Below are positions 1-13,386 of a stretch of DNA of 64,000 nucleotides, piece after piece; positions within the stretch are counted from its first letter, which is position 1, and every line of letters begins with the position of its first letter. The translations under genes were made by a program, and so were the position numbers. The stretch comes from Hydractinia symbiolongicarpus. Taxonomy: Eukaryota > Cnidaria > Hydrozoa > Anthoathecata > Hydractiniidae. A model generated the notes under the pieces. The model did no database searches. It was not told the DNA's origin and saw only the letters and a program-made list of their open reading frames with translations. The stretch spans positions 744,001 to 808,000 of the forward strand of contig NC_079878.1 of assembly GCF_029227915.1 (NCBI RefSeq), written 5' to 3'.

Positions 1-190
1 TGAGCTACGCAGGCCCAATTAGGGGCCGCGCTCTACTAGACAACTCCCGGCAACATCCAACGGCCCACACATGGAGCCATCTTCCCAATTTCCCTCACAT
101 GGCTTGGGTTAACCCGGGGCTATCGTAACATTTACTCTCCCATGTTGAATTGCCGTCAAGAGGAATTGAACCCCGGTCTCCCGGGTTAAG
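1..190 (-). repeat. tRNA-derived SINE, family A, truncated copy
   Basis: Nearly the same sequence recurs at 18665-18905. Read on the minus strand it carries a Pol III B-box-like motif (GGTTCAATTCC) near 160-170, followed by a shared body that ends in a run reading GTTGTCTAGTAGAGCGC on the minus strand. The tRNA-like head with the A box, present in the other copy, is missing here, and the window edge cuts the far end. It is a decayed mobile copy, not a tRNA gene. Confidence 0.6.
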
Positions 191-900
191 GAGATATATG
201 AAGGTACCCCCACAAGTTAAAAATTTTTTTTTAAATATTTATACATGTTGCCTTCATTGTATATATAGATCTTGAAAGGCAGAACAAGAAAATGTATAGA
301 ATACTGTATCTTTGACAACATGCGAAAAAAATTGACTTATGTGATCACCTCGTTTACAAGTTATTTGGCCTTAAAGATATAGCTGCATTGTAATGGCTTA
401 AAAAATTTAATCTAAGATTTTGATGTGTTATTAACGTTGTGCCGTAACGCTAGAAAATTTGATATCTGAGAAACTTTTTTGGCTAGAGCAAAGAAAAACA
501 AACACATCCACTTTGCTTGTTACACCTCAAATTTGGATGTTTTTGTTATTATGCCACATCAAAGATTTGTGATGTTTGTCCCCAAGAGACCTTGCAAAAT
601 GAGTAAGTTTGTTGGCTAAATCTTGCCCGTCCTTAATTTTTAATGATTGCGATTGAACAGATCTAAAAATGGTTGCCAAAAACGATTATTTTGTGAGGGC
701 CAACATCTTGGTCGGGAATGAGTGATCAAGGATATTGGTAAATATGGTGACTGGAAAAAACAACAAAAAACTTAAGAAATTAAAAAAATCGTTGTTTGAA
801 GTTTTAGCAACTCTCAGTTTTTCACATTTTTAGGATATTTATGACTCGTCCTGGACTTAGAATAAATAAAAAAAATGTATGTGTTAATTTTTTTCGATGA
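191..900. repeat. Degraded dispersed repeat, same family as 23200-23905
   Basis: Blocks such as TTGCCTTCAT followed by a TATATAGATCTT-like stretch, then CACCTCGTTT, AAGTTATTTG and GTAATGGCTT, appear in the same order here and at 23460-23760. The spacing is similar and the identity incomplete. No coding sequence is visible, so I read this as an old non-coding transposon copy. Confidence 0.5.
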
Positions 901-3174
901 GGGTAATGGCGCGCCTTTAAGCTTCTATGAGACGTTATCCCTGTTATTTTAGAATGCAATACCATGATTTTTGAGCTTTGTATGGTTGTTTTTTTGTCAT
1001 TCCAAAATAAAATACTATGACTTTAAAACTTTGTATGGCTGCTTTCACCCTTTTACAGAATTAAATACAGGGATTTCTTTTTTTATGTATATACAACTAT
1101 TAACGTGTAAAACAGGCAAAACTTACTCATGTTTATGTGAATTTATTTTCTGTCATTCGTCCAGTAATTAAGATATAAACAATTGTTTTTACGCCAAGTT
1201 TGTGTGGGAAACAAGAACTCTTTTGTTTCATAGCTAATGTACGTTGTTTTATCTGCCTAAAAATGAAAAATATACATAATGCAATGAAACTTATCAGATG
1301 CTCTTATGCTTTTTCTCTTGGTTAAAAATTCCATCTTCATTCTGAATTTAAAACATAAATTACTTAAATTTGATTGTTTTTCTAAATTATAGAAGACATG
1401 GAAATGGTAACGAATTTTGTAACAGGGATAAAAAGTCAAATGATCTAATGTTTCAGTGAATTTTGTAGCTAGGAAACCCAGCATAATTTACCACCAGAAA
1501 ATTGGAATAACCGATATACCTGTGAACTTAATACTGACCGCCCTTTTAATTGGTTAATTGTATGGTTCTCTACTCATGTGGTCAATATTGAGGAATCCTT
1601 TGTCCCGGACACAAATGGCCTCACTCTCCTGAATGAATGTATTTCTACATCTGACTGGACTCCTATTCAATTTTTCAGTGTTGTCATCCCCTTCTTCGTT
1701 GTCAGACTGTTGATCTGTTTTTGAACGCTATGTCCGCAATTTTCTGTTTCATGCCTGACATAATGGTATTTACTTTATTTTTAAACATTTGATGTTTCAA
1801 ATCTTACAAATTTAAGGTAAAAATCCTAGTTAAGCAGAGTTTTTGGTCAAGGGACCCAAAAACAGTTCAATTTAATAAATGACCCAACTAAACCTAGAAT
1901 ATGACTTCAGCGGATGATTTTAGTCTAAGTTAGAAATCAGTCCAACATAGTAAAAGTCTAACTTATTCAGGCTCCAAATTAGCAACAGTCTAATGTACAA
2001 ACATGAATCTTAAAAGCTCAATTGGAAGATGTTTAGCAGTATCACAAGTTGTTAATTTTTCATATCAACAAATGTAGGTGTATATATATTTTTTCATGTC
2101 AAATTTTGATAAACACGATAACCTATGATTGCAGTGAATTGACAAAATGATTTGAAGTGTAATTCAATATAGTACGCTATAAAAAAAGAAGGGTGAAAAA
2201 ATTATCACTGGTTTTACCCAATTTCTCTCCATTATTTGGTCTTTTTTTAACCAGTCCTTATTAAAGCCGGCTTTAATTTTGCTGGCCCTAGTTTTCAAAA
2301 ATTAACGCTAGTTATATCTAGTATTAAAAGGGCTGATAAGGTATCTGTGAGTATAAATAGAACAGTGCCTTTAAAATGTTTTCATAATTTTTGTTTCCAC
2401 AATTTCACCTAGAGATATTTCAGAAATTGTCATTTTAGTCTTGGTTCAGTAAAAGTGAATTGGTAAACATTGGAATCTTTATAGGATTTTTTTACATAAT
2501 AGCCGATGCAGAGAATCCAGGAAGTATTTAAAAAAACTCTTTGTTTTCATTAAAAAATTGAAAAATTTGGAATAGGATTTATCATGGGGGGGAGACTTCC
2601 ACGTAGTATAGCATGCACGAGACCAATGCTCTCAATCTTTACAAAATCTTAAGTTAAAAACTTAGTATTTCGTACCAGAGAAAATGGGGTGATTTTCATT
2701 GTAGCATACATATTTTTCGCATTACCAAATCTCAGGGATCAGTAAATTAAGTTATAAAATTTTGGTTTGAATTGGTTCTTAAAAAATGATACATATAATT
2801 AAAAGTGCATATGCAAAAAGGGGTGTTCTAGTAAAAGTGTATGTTTGCTTACAAGAGGAAAACTTGCGTCTAATTTTGGCAATTTTAGTGTGTACGTTGT
2901 GAATGACCCCAAAATACCAAATTTCAGTTGCTTATGATTAATAATAGAAAAGAAACATTATTTTTAAGAGCTTAATGTCACTACAATATGGATGTTTTGT
3001 TAAAATTTTAGAAGATTTTCACACATTGTTTATCAGTAGGACTGGTACACTTTAAACATTGATAATGTCTGTTAAGCTCTTGAAGTTCTATTTATAAATT
3101 TCAATGGCAATTTCAATAACTAATTAAAAAAATTAACTTGCAAATTCAAATTCTACTCTTTTTATTTTTTATAG
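901..3174. other. Non-coding stretch upstream of LIN9
   Basis: AT-rich sequence with only short chance open frames and no recognisable protein similarity. It should contain the LIN9 promoter and 5' leader, because LIN9 begins behind a splice acceptor at 3173-3174, but no upstream exon could be identified. Nothing else was seen. Confidence 0.5.
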
Positions 3175-3185
3175 GACAAGCAATA

Positions 3186-6100
3186 ATGGATGTTGTTGAT
3201 GAGATTGAGGATGACCAAATTATCAAGCTGGAATTTGAAGATGATGAAACTGAAGACATGGGCTCTGCACAAGCTTTAGTGACACTTCATGATTCAGTCC
3301 AAAATATGCCAAGAAAACATAAATCAGCATTGCAGGTGCGGAGTACAAACACTATCTTCTAAAATTAGAAATGTGATACTTAATTTGTCATGTCCCTGAA
3401 AAGATCTTTAAGTGCACAGAGTTTGCACATCATATATATATAAATTTGACGTATATAAATGTCCATATTTGACACATTTTTTTCACAGACATTTTTTTTG
3501 AAAAAAGTAATATATACAATCTTTCAGGTGCACTGCTGCAAGAAACACCTAATGCTTGAACCCTGTGATCTTCGTAATAAACTAGCCTTTAATATACCAA
3601 CGATATTTTTGTTAAACTAATCATGTGTTGGAAATATTTAGGAAGCTGTCCAGGATGCTTCACCTTTGAAACGGCCTTATGTACACAATGATCAAAGAAC
3701 ATCACATGAAAGCTTGGAATCATATGTAGACGTGCATACTCACGCAAGAAAGCAGTCTTATCCATCAAGAATGCCAGATGGTGTTTTGGCAAATGAACCA
3801 TACTTTACTGCTGCACAGCAGCGTGTTATGAAGGGACTTTTAAATAACATAAACAACATCCTCAAGCAATCTGCTGGTCGCCGTTGGGTGTATTACGAAT
3901 GGTTTTATTCAAACATTGATAGAGCGCTGTTGTTGGGTGAAAATGACTTCCAAAGTTGCCTTCAACAAATGTTTAAGAATATTAAAATAAAAAACTTGAC
4001 GAGAACCCAGTGGTCTATGATTCGAAGGCTGATGGGTAAGCCTAGGCGTTGTTCTCCGGCGTTCTTTCAAGAAGAGAGAGTTTCTTTAGAAGAAAAAAGA
4101 AAAAAGATACGATACTTACATCAGTTGAAGGGATTTGAAGTCACTGACATGAGTCAATTCAAAGGTAATTTTTGCGATTTATTATGGTATAATGCAGTTT
4201 ATTTTCTGTCTTTGTAAGTTCTTAACTCTTGTTATACTTGAGGTATCTTCAATGTTTGGCCAATTAACAATAGATAAAACTAGTCTTTTTAATAACATAC
4301 AGGAAATAAATATTTATGCATTTTTTTAAACGACATGTTTAGAATGGTAACATGTCATGGAAATTTCAGAACAAGTCATGAATATGTTGTGGTAAACTTT
4401 GAATGTCCTAATTTAAACCCCGGTCCTTTTTATGTTTATATGTGATTCTCACTTTTGTGTCTAAGTCAGGTGACAAAGATTACATAAGCCGCAAAAAATA
4501 CTTGAAAATAAACCCAAAAAATGTCTTTCTATAAGCTAGGTTTATATTATAATGTTACGTTCATCAAGGCTGCATGTAGCATCTCCATTGAGGAGCATTA
4601 AATTACCCTTGATTTGTTATTTTTAAAATAATGTTCTGTATTTTGTTGTTGTTGTTGTTGTTGTGGTAAGGGTTCGTTATGAGTAAATCTTCCTAATAAT
4701 GCATTCTGGTCAATGGAGTATTGCTTTAACGTATTCCAAGCCCACGTATAAGCATTTTTATTGAAGAATTTGAAAAAGATCAGTCTTGAGCTTTTTTCAT
4801 GTACTGCTTTCATAGCTAAAGAGTTAAAGTTTTTTAAAAAACAATCGATTTTCTAATTTAGCTATTAGTTGCAAAGTAACTTTTAAATCTCTTTTAAACT
4901 GGTTTTTATGGAGTTTTTCTTTCTCAGCATCAGCACGGAGTTATCAGACGAAGTTATTTTCACAGATGTTTTATGGTACTCGGTCTATGTTGACAACTTC
5001 TCTCTATTTTGTTAGATCTTCCAGAAGAAATTCCAACACCCATGGTGATAGGCACCAGAGTGACAGCAAAAGTCCATCCTGAGGGTGACGGATTGCGATT
5101 GTTTACGGGTACTGTGGATGCTGTCGACAACACAAGTAATGCATACAGAATCAATTTCGAAAGGTGTGTTTCTTAATTTTGAAAGGAGTGTTTCTTAATT
5201 TCGAAAGGTGTGTTTCTTAATTTTGAAAGTAGTGTTTCTTAATTTCGAATGGTGTGTTTCTTAATTTTGAAAGGAGTGTTTCTTAATTTCGAAAGGTGTG
5301 TTTCTTAATTTTGAAAGGAGTGTTTCTTAATTTTGAAAGGAGTGTTTCTTAATTTTGAAAGGAGTGTTTCTTAATTTCGAAAGGTGTGTTTCTTAATTTT
5401 GAAAGGAGTGTTTCTTAATTTTGAAAGGAGTGTTTCTTAATTTTGAAAGGAGTGTTTCTTAATTTCGAAAGGTGTGTTTCTTAATTTTGAAAGGAGTGTT
5501 TCTTAATTTTGAAAGGAGTGTTTCTTAATTTTGAAAGGAGTGTTTCTTAATTTCGAAAGGTGTGTTTCTTAATTTCGAAAGGTGTGTTTCTTAATTTTGA
5601 AAGGAGTGTTTCTTAATTTCGAAAGGAGTGTTTCTTAATTTTGAAAGGTGTGTTTCTTAATTTTGAAAGGAGTTGTTCTTAATTTTGAAAGGAGTGTTTC
5701 TTAATTTTGAAAGGTGTGTTTCTTAATTTTGAAAGGTGTGTTTCTTAATTTTGAAAGGAGTGTTTCTTAATTTTGAAAGGTGTGTTTCTTAATTTTGAAA
5801 GGAGTGTTTCTTAATTTTGAAAGGAGTGTTTCTTAATTTTAAAAGGTGTGTTTCTTAATTTTGAAAGGAGTGTTTCTTAATATCGAAAGGTGTGCTTCTT
5901 AATTTGGAAAGGAGTGTTTCTTAATATCGAAAGGAGTGTTTCTTAATTTCAAAAGGTGTCTTTCTTATACTGCAACTTCACTTGATGTTTTAACTTTCGT
6001 GTTATGTGCAGGAGTATTTTTTAACCATTATATCTAGCTGTTTCGGAAGCCCCATCCTTACAACATATATAGAGAATGTTAGATAAAGGAAAGTTTAGGT

Positions 6101-8123
6101 AGTAATAGGTCATAACGCGGCTAATGAAATTAGAGTGTCCAGGAATCTGTAATTCCTGGACAAATCGAAAAAAAAATTAAATTAGATTTGAATGTCAGTA
6201 GAAGGGAATTTTATTAATATTTCGAATTTCAGGGAAATTTTGTTATACAAAATTAAGTCGTGATATATATAACATAAAATGAAAATAAAAATTGGCTGAA
6301 ATTATGAAGACCTACTATGGCTTATACCTTTTCTCATTTTAAATGATCTAATTGTCTAATTTGTGTAACTTGGTTTTGCACTTTGTATTAGGGAAGGGAT
6401 CGGCACGCACTCTGTTCCTGATGTGGAAGTTGCTAGTGAAGAGTATGAAGCTATGAACCTGCAGTTGTTTATCGTGAAGGAGCGCCCAAAGATAGTTGGT
6501 GCTAGCTCACCACCAGGTGTGTAAATATATTCCTTAATTTTTAAGAAACGTTTACAGCCCTTAAAAATACAAATATCGCTAACTTTGTTATAATCTGTTA
6601 ATGATTATATATATTTTTAAAAGATCTGTCATCTTTTAAAACAAACAAACTTTTGCCGATTTCGATTGTAACAATATGCGATTCGTATATTGGTACAATT
6701 GAAATTGGCAAATAGGGGAGACTAGTTGGGCGAACCCGTGGAAAAATCCACGGGTTCGCCCGTCCTTTTTGTAACGCATTGTGTGCTTCTGGCTATTTGC
6801 GCAGCTTAGCTACTATTTTGCGTGACAGACGGACAGACGTATACAGATGTAGCTACAGAAACGTTCTAGAAAAAATGACAGGCCAGAACTGATTTTTATC
6901 TGACATATTTGCGTCTGGGTTGAACAATGTCCGATCTCCGACTGCTATTTCGAGGGCTTTGAGGGCTCAACTTCATCAAGGGGCGTGTTTGTAAATTCTC
7001 CTATTTATTCATTACTATTTTCTAAAAAATGAAACAAGAAAGATGCCAAGCGTATTTACAATCGTGTTAATTCGCAACGAAATACAATTTTGTGCCAGGC
7101 TAAAAATGTTTAAATTGAGATTACACTCTAACCGAAGTTTTAGTTTAAACAATTCTAGTGTCTCCTTAAAGCGGATGTTTTAACTGTCGTTTATTTCGAT
7201 GTTTATTTTCTGAGAACCTGTAGTTTGTGGTTGTGGTTGTGGTTATAACTTCCCCAAAGCGGTGGAGTGATTAGTTACTTTTAGTTACTTCCTTTTACAG
7301 GTACTTATATTTTTTCTTGTTAGAACCTATTATTGGTGGTATTAGTGGAAGGCGAAGCCGTGAAGATTTGGTGACAGCATTGCCAGCTCAAATACGATTG
7401 GCGGAAGCGCTAAACAACAGAGCGTCTGGTACTTATGGTGGCTTTCCTGTCCGCTTCTTGATCTATTTGACTAAATTATCAAAAATCATAGCTTTAAAGA
7501 GAAAGTACGTTGACAAACTGAAAGAAATGAATAGCGAAGCAGAGCGTTGCAAGCCTTTTAAAGACAATTTTAAAAGGGAGTTCCAAAGGAATTATGCGTT
7601 CGTTATTTTAGAGTTAGAAAAAATAAATCACGAGTTAAACACAACTTTTAATAATTTGCAAGAGTTTATGAGAACTGTTGCTCCTCAATTGGGTATGTTT
7701 GACCAGTCACTCGTCATTAAGCACGAATGTGACGAAACTGCGACCCATCTTGTGGAAAGCTCGCATTGTTACGTGGAAAGCAAACGCATGAAGACATTGG
7801 TAACGAAATTGACGTCATTGATGCTACAGGTTAACAGTTTTGCGGCGCGAAACAGCGGGACATTTGAAATGTCTTCTCTGGACGAAGCTTTACGCGATAT
7901 TAAAAGCACGTTAAACGTAAGTAATATACCGTTGTTCGAAGATAAAGTCGAAACAAACGTTGCGTACATAAAGAACGACCTGCAAGAAGGCGTAAGCATG
8001 CTCTCAGCTTTTAATACACGAAAGGTTAAATCTGAAAAACGCGAAAATAACGATGATTTGACGTCTGAGGAGGAGGAAGAAGAAGAGCACGATGAGGAAG
8101 AGCTTGACATTGGTATAATGTAG
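3186..8123 (+). CDS. LIN9: LIN9 homologue, DREAM/MuvB complex subunit
   Basis: LIN9 is a core subunit of the nuclear MuvB/DREAM complex, which controls cell-cycle genes. Five coding exons read in phase: 3186-3335, 3642-4164, 5016-5163, 6392-6516 and 7324-8123, giving 581 aa (human LIN9 is of similar size). Residues about 128-213 are the DIRP domain, with the hallmark segments RRWVYYEWFYSNIDR, RRLMGKPRRC and PAFFQEER. The block after it (GTRVTAKV, then DAVDNTSNAYRINFER and GTHSVPDVEV) matches the conserved domain following DIRP. The last exon carries GGFPVRFLIYLTKLSK and a helical C-terminal region; the protein ends in a Glu-rich acidic tail. The start is the first ATG after a strong splice acceptor (exon begins 3175), so a 5'UTR exon or a trans-spliced leader is expected. 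Intron 3 is filled by a minisatellite that overlaps the splice donor. The assignment is firm; the N-terminal exon is the least conserved part. Confidence 0.93.
4642..4664 (+). repeat. (TTG)n microsatellite in LIN9 intron 2
   Basis: A run of about seven TTG triplets. On the minus strand it would read as poly-Gln inside a short antisense open frame, which I regard as chance. Confidence 0.8.
5153..5965 (+). repeat. 22-bp minisatellite overlapping the LIN9 exon 3 donor
   Basis: About 36 tandem copies of a 22-bp unit (core GAAAGGNGTGTTTCTTAAT) fill the 5' two thirds of LIN9 intron 3. The first unit, 5153-5174, contains the last 11 coding bases of the exon and the true splice donor (AAAG|GTGTG at 5163/5164). 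Thirteen units, counting the real one, keep AAAGGTGTG; most others read AAAGGAGTG, which removes the GT. The array therefore seems to have grown from the exon-intron junction itself. Confidence 0.92.
6720..6860 (+). repeat. Dispersed hairpin repeat (copy 1) in LIN9 intron 4
   Basis: It contains a perfect inverted repeat, 15-nt arms at 6728-6742 and 6747-6761 with an AAAA loop, centred on CCGTGGAAAAATCCACGG. Sequence reading GACAGACGGACAGACG follows. Related copies with the same CGTGGA/TCCACG core and a CAGACAGACAG tail lie at 61165-61345 and 23200-23905. It is probably the end of a non-autonomous element. Confidence 0.6.
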
Positions 8124-11100
8124 GAGATCGGTATTCATGATACGAGAAAAAAGTTTCACCTAATGTCTATTGCTGTATAGCACGAGTACCTGCGACCGGC
8201 TAAATCATGGTTAATCTCTCCACAAGAAAAATCTTCACGGGGACACTTCTAGCAGACAATTTATATAGCGGACACCTTGCCAACCTTAAAGTTTTCAATT
8301 CGAACTTATTTGTTTGTTGCAAAGACCCAATGTTTTGTAAAAAAATAAGATTAAACATCATGATGGAGTGAAACACTGTTGAAATTCGCTGAAACAAGCA
8401 AAAAGAAATTAACTTTCATATATATATTGGAAATTGAGATTTTTTGAGAGAAATACTTTTAGGTACTAAATTAGACCGTGCCTTCTCTCATATCCTTCGC
8501 GTCCCCGGGGTTTCTTAGCCCCTGAGCCGTTTACGGAGCCGCAAATCAAATTCATCAAAAAAGCAAAATCTTCTTGGCCGAGCCTTCCTCTTTCTAATTT
8601 GAGACTAAGACATAAACTTTAAAAATAAAATCAGCAAACTAATTCCCCGAAAGATCTCTTCTCTGCCTGCAACATTAAAAACATAACATTTGTACCTACA
8701 GAAATAAGTGCGCATGTCTATTATTCGGAAACGCAAAATCAAAACATTGCTTCGCGCGAAAAAAGTGGCTCATACAAATTCGCTTTCTGGAAATACGCCC
8801 TAAATTTGTTGCGCAGTTTTTACCTCGAAAAATTTGCTACATCGCAAAAGTAGAAATTCCTACTTGTTACAGGCGAAATATTTTGCTGCAATAATTAACG
8901 ATAATTTTTGGAAAACCCTGTTACTGATACGGGAAAGAATTCAAATTAATTGTTTTTTAAGGTGTTAACATTAGGCTTTTTAAGGCCGGTTTCCACTCAA
9001 ACAAATGTGGTCGAATCGATCAATGGCGTTTTTTGTTAAAATTGGTTTCCACTTTAATGCCTTGATCCATGGATGGCGATTCATTCAAATTTATTTCAAA
9101 ACACAAATTTGAAGTGCTACTTACCACTGAATTCGCCTTGTGGAAATACGCCTTGACTTCAGCGGTTTTCCGCAAGAAACTTTGGTAAAAATCGATATTA
9201 GTTACGCCGTGAAAGTTCCTTCCATAGAGTGGAGATATTTCCCACTCTGGTGTCAACCTCGTCCCCAGAACTATTTGCTTCCCAACAACGCTGCGCTTTC
9301 GGATAGTTCTAGCGGAATGTTTATTTCTCTTTCAAATTCGCTCTTTCACAATTTCGCTTGTGACAATCCACCTTTACTACGTACAACCTTTTGTTTGTAC
9401 GCTCACGTTTGAGAAGACTGAAATAGGCCGACCATTCTCCCCGAAGTAGGGCGGCTGCCTTAGAATTTTAAGGATATCCCAAGTAAGGCAAAATTTTCAA
9501 AGTTTGCAGCTAAACAACATTTTCTGTCCCAAAAATTAACTAAACTATATATTTAACCGTAAGTCCGCAAATATTATTTCCCTAAGAGAAATTTTTGCAC
9601 ACACACACACACACACACAATTTCTTCTTTATACTCCATCTCAACTTAGCTTCATCATGCAAAGTCCTTGTTAAAATAATTTGCCTGGTTGTGCCATCAA
9701 AACAATTTAAATGGTGTGTTCCTCAGTAATGGATTTTCTTCTGAAAAAAAGCTCACGTAAAATAATTTATAGCATATTTTATTTACATGTTTAGTGTCAA
9801 TTTCTATTTGATCGCTTTTTTAAAATTTTGTGATCGTTAATTTTATGCCTTATTTTCTTGCAATAAAGGCATACTAATACTAAAAATCAACGTATGTGTG
9901 AAACCGAATTTGAATGTAGGGCAAAACTTTCGGAATAAAGTAGATTATTTTGATATCGACAAATTGACGATCCACTTTCTGTAGAATTTATACAATTAAT
10001 CATCTTTAATAATATCCTTAAATAGGCATTAAATTTGAACCCGAAAATATTTTTTTAAAGACATCACGCGATCTTTATACGTGCACCACGTAGGGTAAAA
10101 GCTCTTAAAGTTCGGCGTCAAAAAAACGGAAAATCATTCTCACTTGACTTTGTGTAGGACACGACCGCGGTAGGACTTCTGGTCGAAAGGTCATTTTGCA
10201 GCAGAGGCACACAACAGACCTGCGGCTGCTGCATGATTTTGTTTAGCTAGGTATTTTAAAATTTTAGGAATGTCTAGCTAGTGTAATTAGCTACGTACCT
10301 GTCGGCTATACTAGTATATAGGGCATATAGCTTTATCGAGGGTGACGTTTGCACCCAACCTTTTGCAAACTTAGATTAGCTGAGAATGCCAAAATAGTAA
10401 TTACATCAATCTTTTTCGTCCACCATCTGCATAAAGAGTTCATTATCCCTATTTTTTTTTATTTTATCAACCATTTGTCAGTTATTTTTGTAATTTTCAT
10501 CGACTAACAGACCCCTTGTCGTCCCGGGTGTTGTTGTCTTTACGGATACTGTAGTGAAGTAGGGGAATGAGCATGATTTTTTAAATCATGATATCTTCAC
10601 ATTGAAGCTTACCTCCCTCTTTAAAAAAAGTAATTGAAAATCAGCTCAAACAGTTCCGGATAAGGTACAGATTTTGAAATAGTTTCCCTGTTGAAAAAGC
10701 AGTTTCCATGTTAAGAAACTTTTTTTGTGTAAAAATAAGAAATATTTTCTGAATACTGAAACCAATCTCAGTTTTCAATTTCCCCCAAGCTACATTGGGT
10801 TTCTCCATTATGATCTTTTGGCCAATAAAAGCTCTTTACCAATAATTTGAGTTGTAATGAAATCTACTCCCGTCTTAAGCTATTTTACTCCCAGCCTAAC
10901 TGAAAAACAGTGTCCAAAGTTGGAAACAATTTCTGTTTTACAAAAAAAAAACAATATAAAATCTGTTTTCTGAATTCGGAAATTGTTTCTTTTTTTTAAA
11001 GTTTCATTCAGAAACGGTTTCCACATCTGTAACTTATTCCAGATTGTCAAAGTATTGTATACATATACTAGTCTAACCATTTTTTACAATATAGATTAAT

Positions 11101-11786
11101 TACAAAAATAATATTATTTTTTATATTGGTTTTTATTTGTTTGCAAGATATTCTATGTTAAAGTTGCAAAATATTAGCCAGGGAAGAAGCTTTTTCTCTG
11201 TTGCCATTTTCATTTGGGTTTGAGGAAAAAATGTGGCCTACCTAATAGATTTTTAATGCAATTTTCCTATAGACTAAATTTCGGCAAATTAACAAGAAGA
11301 AAAACAGTTTTTTGTAAAACGGTTTTTGCAAAATGCATATACAAAAAGTATATAATTTTCTTTTAAAACATTTTGCTGGTATATAATTTCTGTGACTAAT
11401 TTCTTGACCTTCTAATTAGATTATTATACAATAATAACCTGAAGTTTTGTAAATTGCACTTTGCACTATTTTGAAACAGTGCGATACACCTTTTTATACT
11501 GATTAAGTAATTATATATGATTAAAAATATACACATATATATAAATGTTAAAATAAAGTAGTAAAACAAGAATTAATATAAATTACCATATATCAGGCAA
11601 GGCAATCTGGTTAGATCTATTATTATATTTATCTCAAAAGTGTGTTGAAATATCATTATCATTATCACATCAATCATTTCTGCTACTTGAGTAAGAATCT
11701 AATAATGTGCGCAATGTTGTTATCTAGTTCATTGGTTGTTGCTGTTCTCCAATTAAGCCTTGCCAAACACAGACTTAAAGAACTGA
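8124..11786. other. Non-coding stretch 3' of LIN9
   Basis: It holds the LIN9 3'UTR (a possible AATAAA poly(A) signal at 8624-8629), a degraded copy of the CCTCGTTCCCAGG-type MITE near 8490-8576, repeat-like AGTGGAAACC-type blocks at 8770-9150 and a (CA)n run near 9600-9618. No gene was recognised; the short open frames have no family resemblance. Confidence 0.5.
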
Positions 11787-13386
11787 TATACCGTAATGCT
11801 TCGAATAAACGCCTGGGGGTTTATTAAATTTTTTGACATTTTTGGGAGCGTCTATTCAAGGGGGGTGTTTATTAAATTTTTTGCACTTCGTCTCTTTTGT
11901 TACGTGTTAAAACGTAATAAAACAAATAAATACAAATAAATACATTGTTCGTTACAGTTCATTTCAACCATTTGAAAGTGAATAAAAACAAAATATAATT
12001 TTTATATATATACTTTTTGCATTCTTAAAAGGTTTGCTAGGCTAAATATTTAAAAAGTTAAACAACAGGTTTATCAAGAAAAACATGACATTGGGGCCAT
12101 GATCTAGCCATATGACTATCTCATGTCCTACCCTAAAAAATAATATTCATCAATTGTGTCCATGTCTGCTGTACATAGAATAAAATGCATAAATGAGTTT
12201 TGTTTCTTTTCCGTAGGAGACTCTCTTTCTACACCCTGCATTTCTTGCTTCTCTTTGCCTATATATACGCTCAGACAGACAGACAGAGTTGATAATGGAG
12301 ACAAATATTTAACAAAAGCAATCATCACTGTTTACAGGAGTATACAATATAAATAAGCATTGTCACAAGTTCGAAGGCATCACAAGTTCAAAAAGATTAA
12401 ACAGAATAACCAATATAAAACAGTTCAACCTGATGGAACAGCGTTTCACTAAAACGAAAATAATAAATTATATTCTCTACCTCATTGAGTGAGAATGACC
12501 ATTCCTTTAGGTCGGTTAAGTCTATGCCTATGCAATGATTTTTATTAAAATATTTGATTGTGTGATCATGCTTGCATGAAGCAGGCGAAAGCTGACACAA
12601 ACTTGAAAATAGTTGTTTTCTGCTGAAACATTGATTCCTAGCCTGAAATGGAACTCTTAGTCCTGTATCATACTTCATGAACGTAAAAAATAATATATAG
12701 ATGATTCCTTTAAGCATTTTAAACGGTGGTCTGATACAGGCTACAAAACTCTATACCACTTTTCTTGGTTAAGTAAACAACAACCAGGCCGTAAAAGTTG
12801 GTTTCCATCTGGCAAATTGTTTTAATGTTTTTGCTCTAATTTTTGACCTCAGAGTTAATCATATTGACCAATTAGCATGAGGCATTTACATAAGTAAAAT
12901 TACGCTGATTTAATTCATTTCATTGATAAAATACGTCCAACAACATTAAGGAGGGCATTAAAACCAAAAAAAAAAAAAAATGGTCAAGATTTTAGGACAT
13001 GAATTTATTTTAAAACAAGGGCAATATGGAGAATATAACCATCTTCTAGAAGATTTAATATTATATATAATCTTTTAAATATAAACTTTTTTTGCCTTTG
13101 TGAGAATGGCTTTTGCACACATAATATGCTCAAATTTGTTATACAAAAGTGTGTTTGTACTATTTGGCGTTAAAAATAATATTTTTTTTTTAATTTAACT
13201 TGCGCTAATTGAAACAGGTGCACTAATTAGTAATCAACGTTTCCATTAGGTATTAAAAAATTAACGCCCCCTTTTATTAAACGCCCCCTCGAATAGACGC
13301 CCTTCCTTTTCAGTCATTTTTTAAATAAATGCCCCCTTGAATAGATGCCCCCCTCGAATAGACGCCCCTCTTATTCCAGGTTATAT
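11787..13386. mobile_element. Non-autonomous inverted-repeat element with G-rich ends
   Basis: The left end (11791-11880) and the reverse complement of the right end (13250-13386) share motifs such as AATAAACGCC, GCGTCTATTC and AGGGGGG in similar order, so the element has long imperfect terminal inverted repeats. TATA-like bases flank both sides. The interior has no transposase. A decayed relative (TAATGCTTCGATTAAATGCC) lies at 35612-35860. Confidence 0.6.

Noticed and set aside
4598-4813. Minus-strand frame with a poly-Gln run
   Set aside because: It lies in a LIN9 intron; the Gln run is a (TTG)n microsatellite and nothing else in it resembles a protein.
5153-5965. CRISPR array
   Set aside because: The repeats are directly abutting with no variable spacers, and the surroundings are clearly eukaryotic. 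The same holds for all arrays here.
7769-8110. Antisense poly-Ser frame over the LIN9 last exon
   Set aside because: Shadow of the LIN9 acidic tail (GAG/GAA codons) on the other strand.
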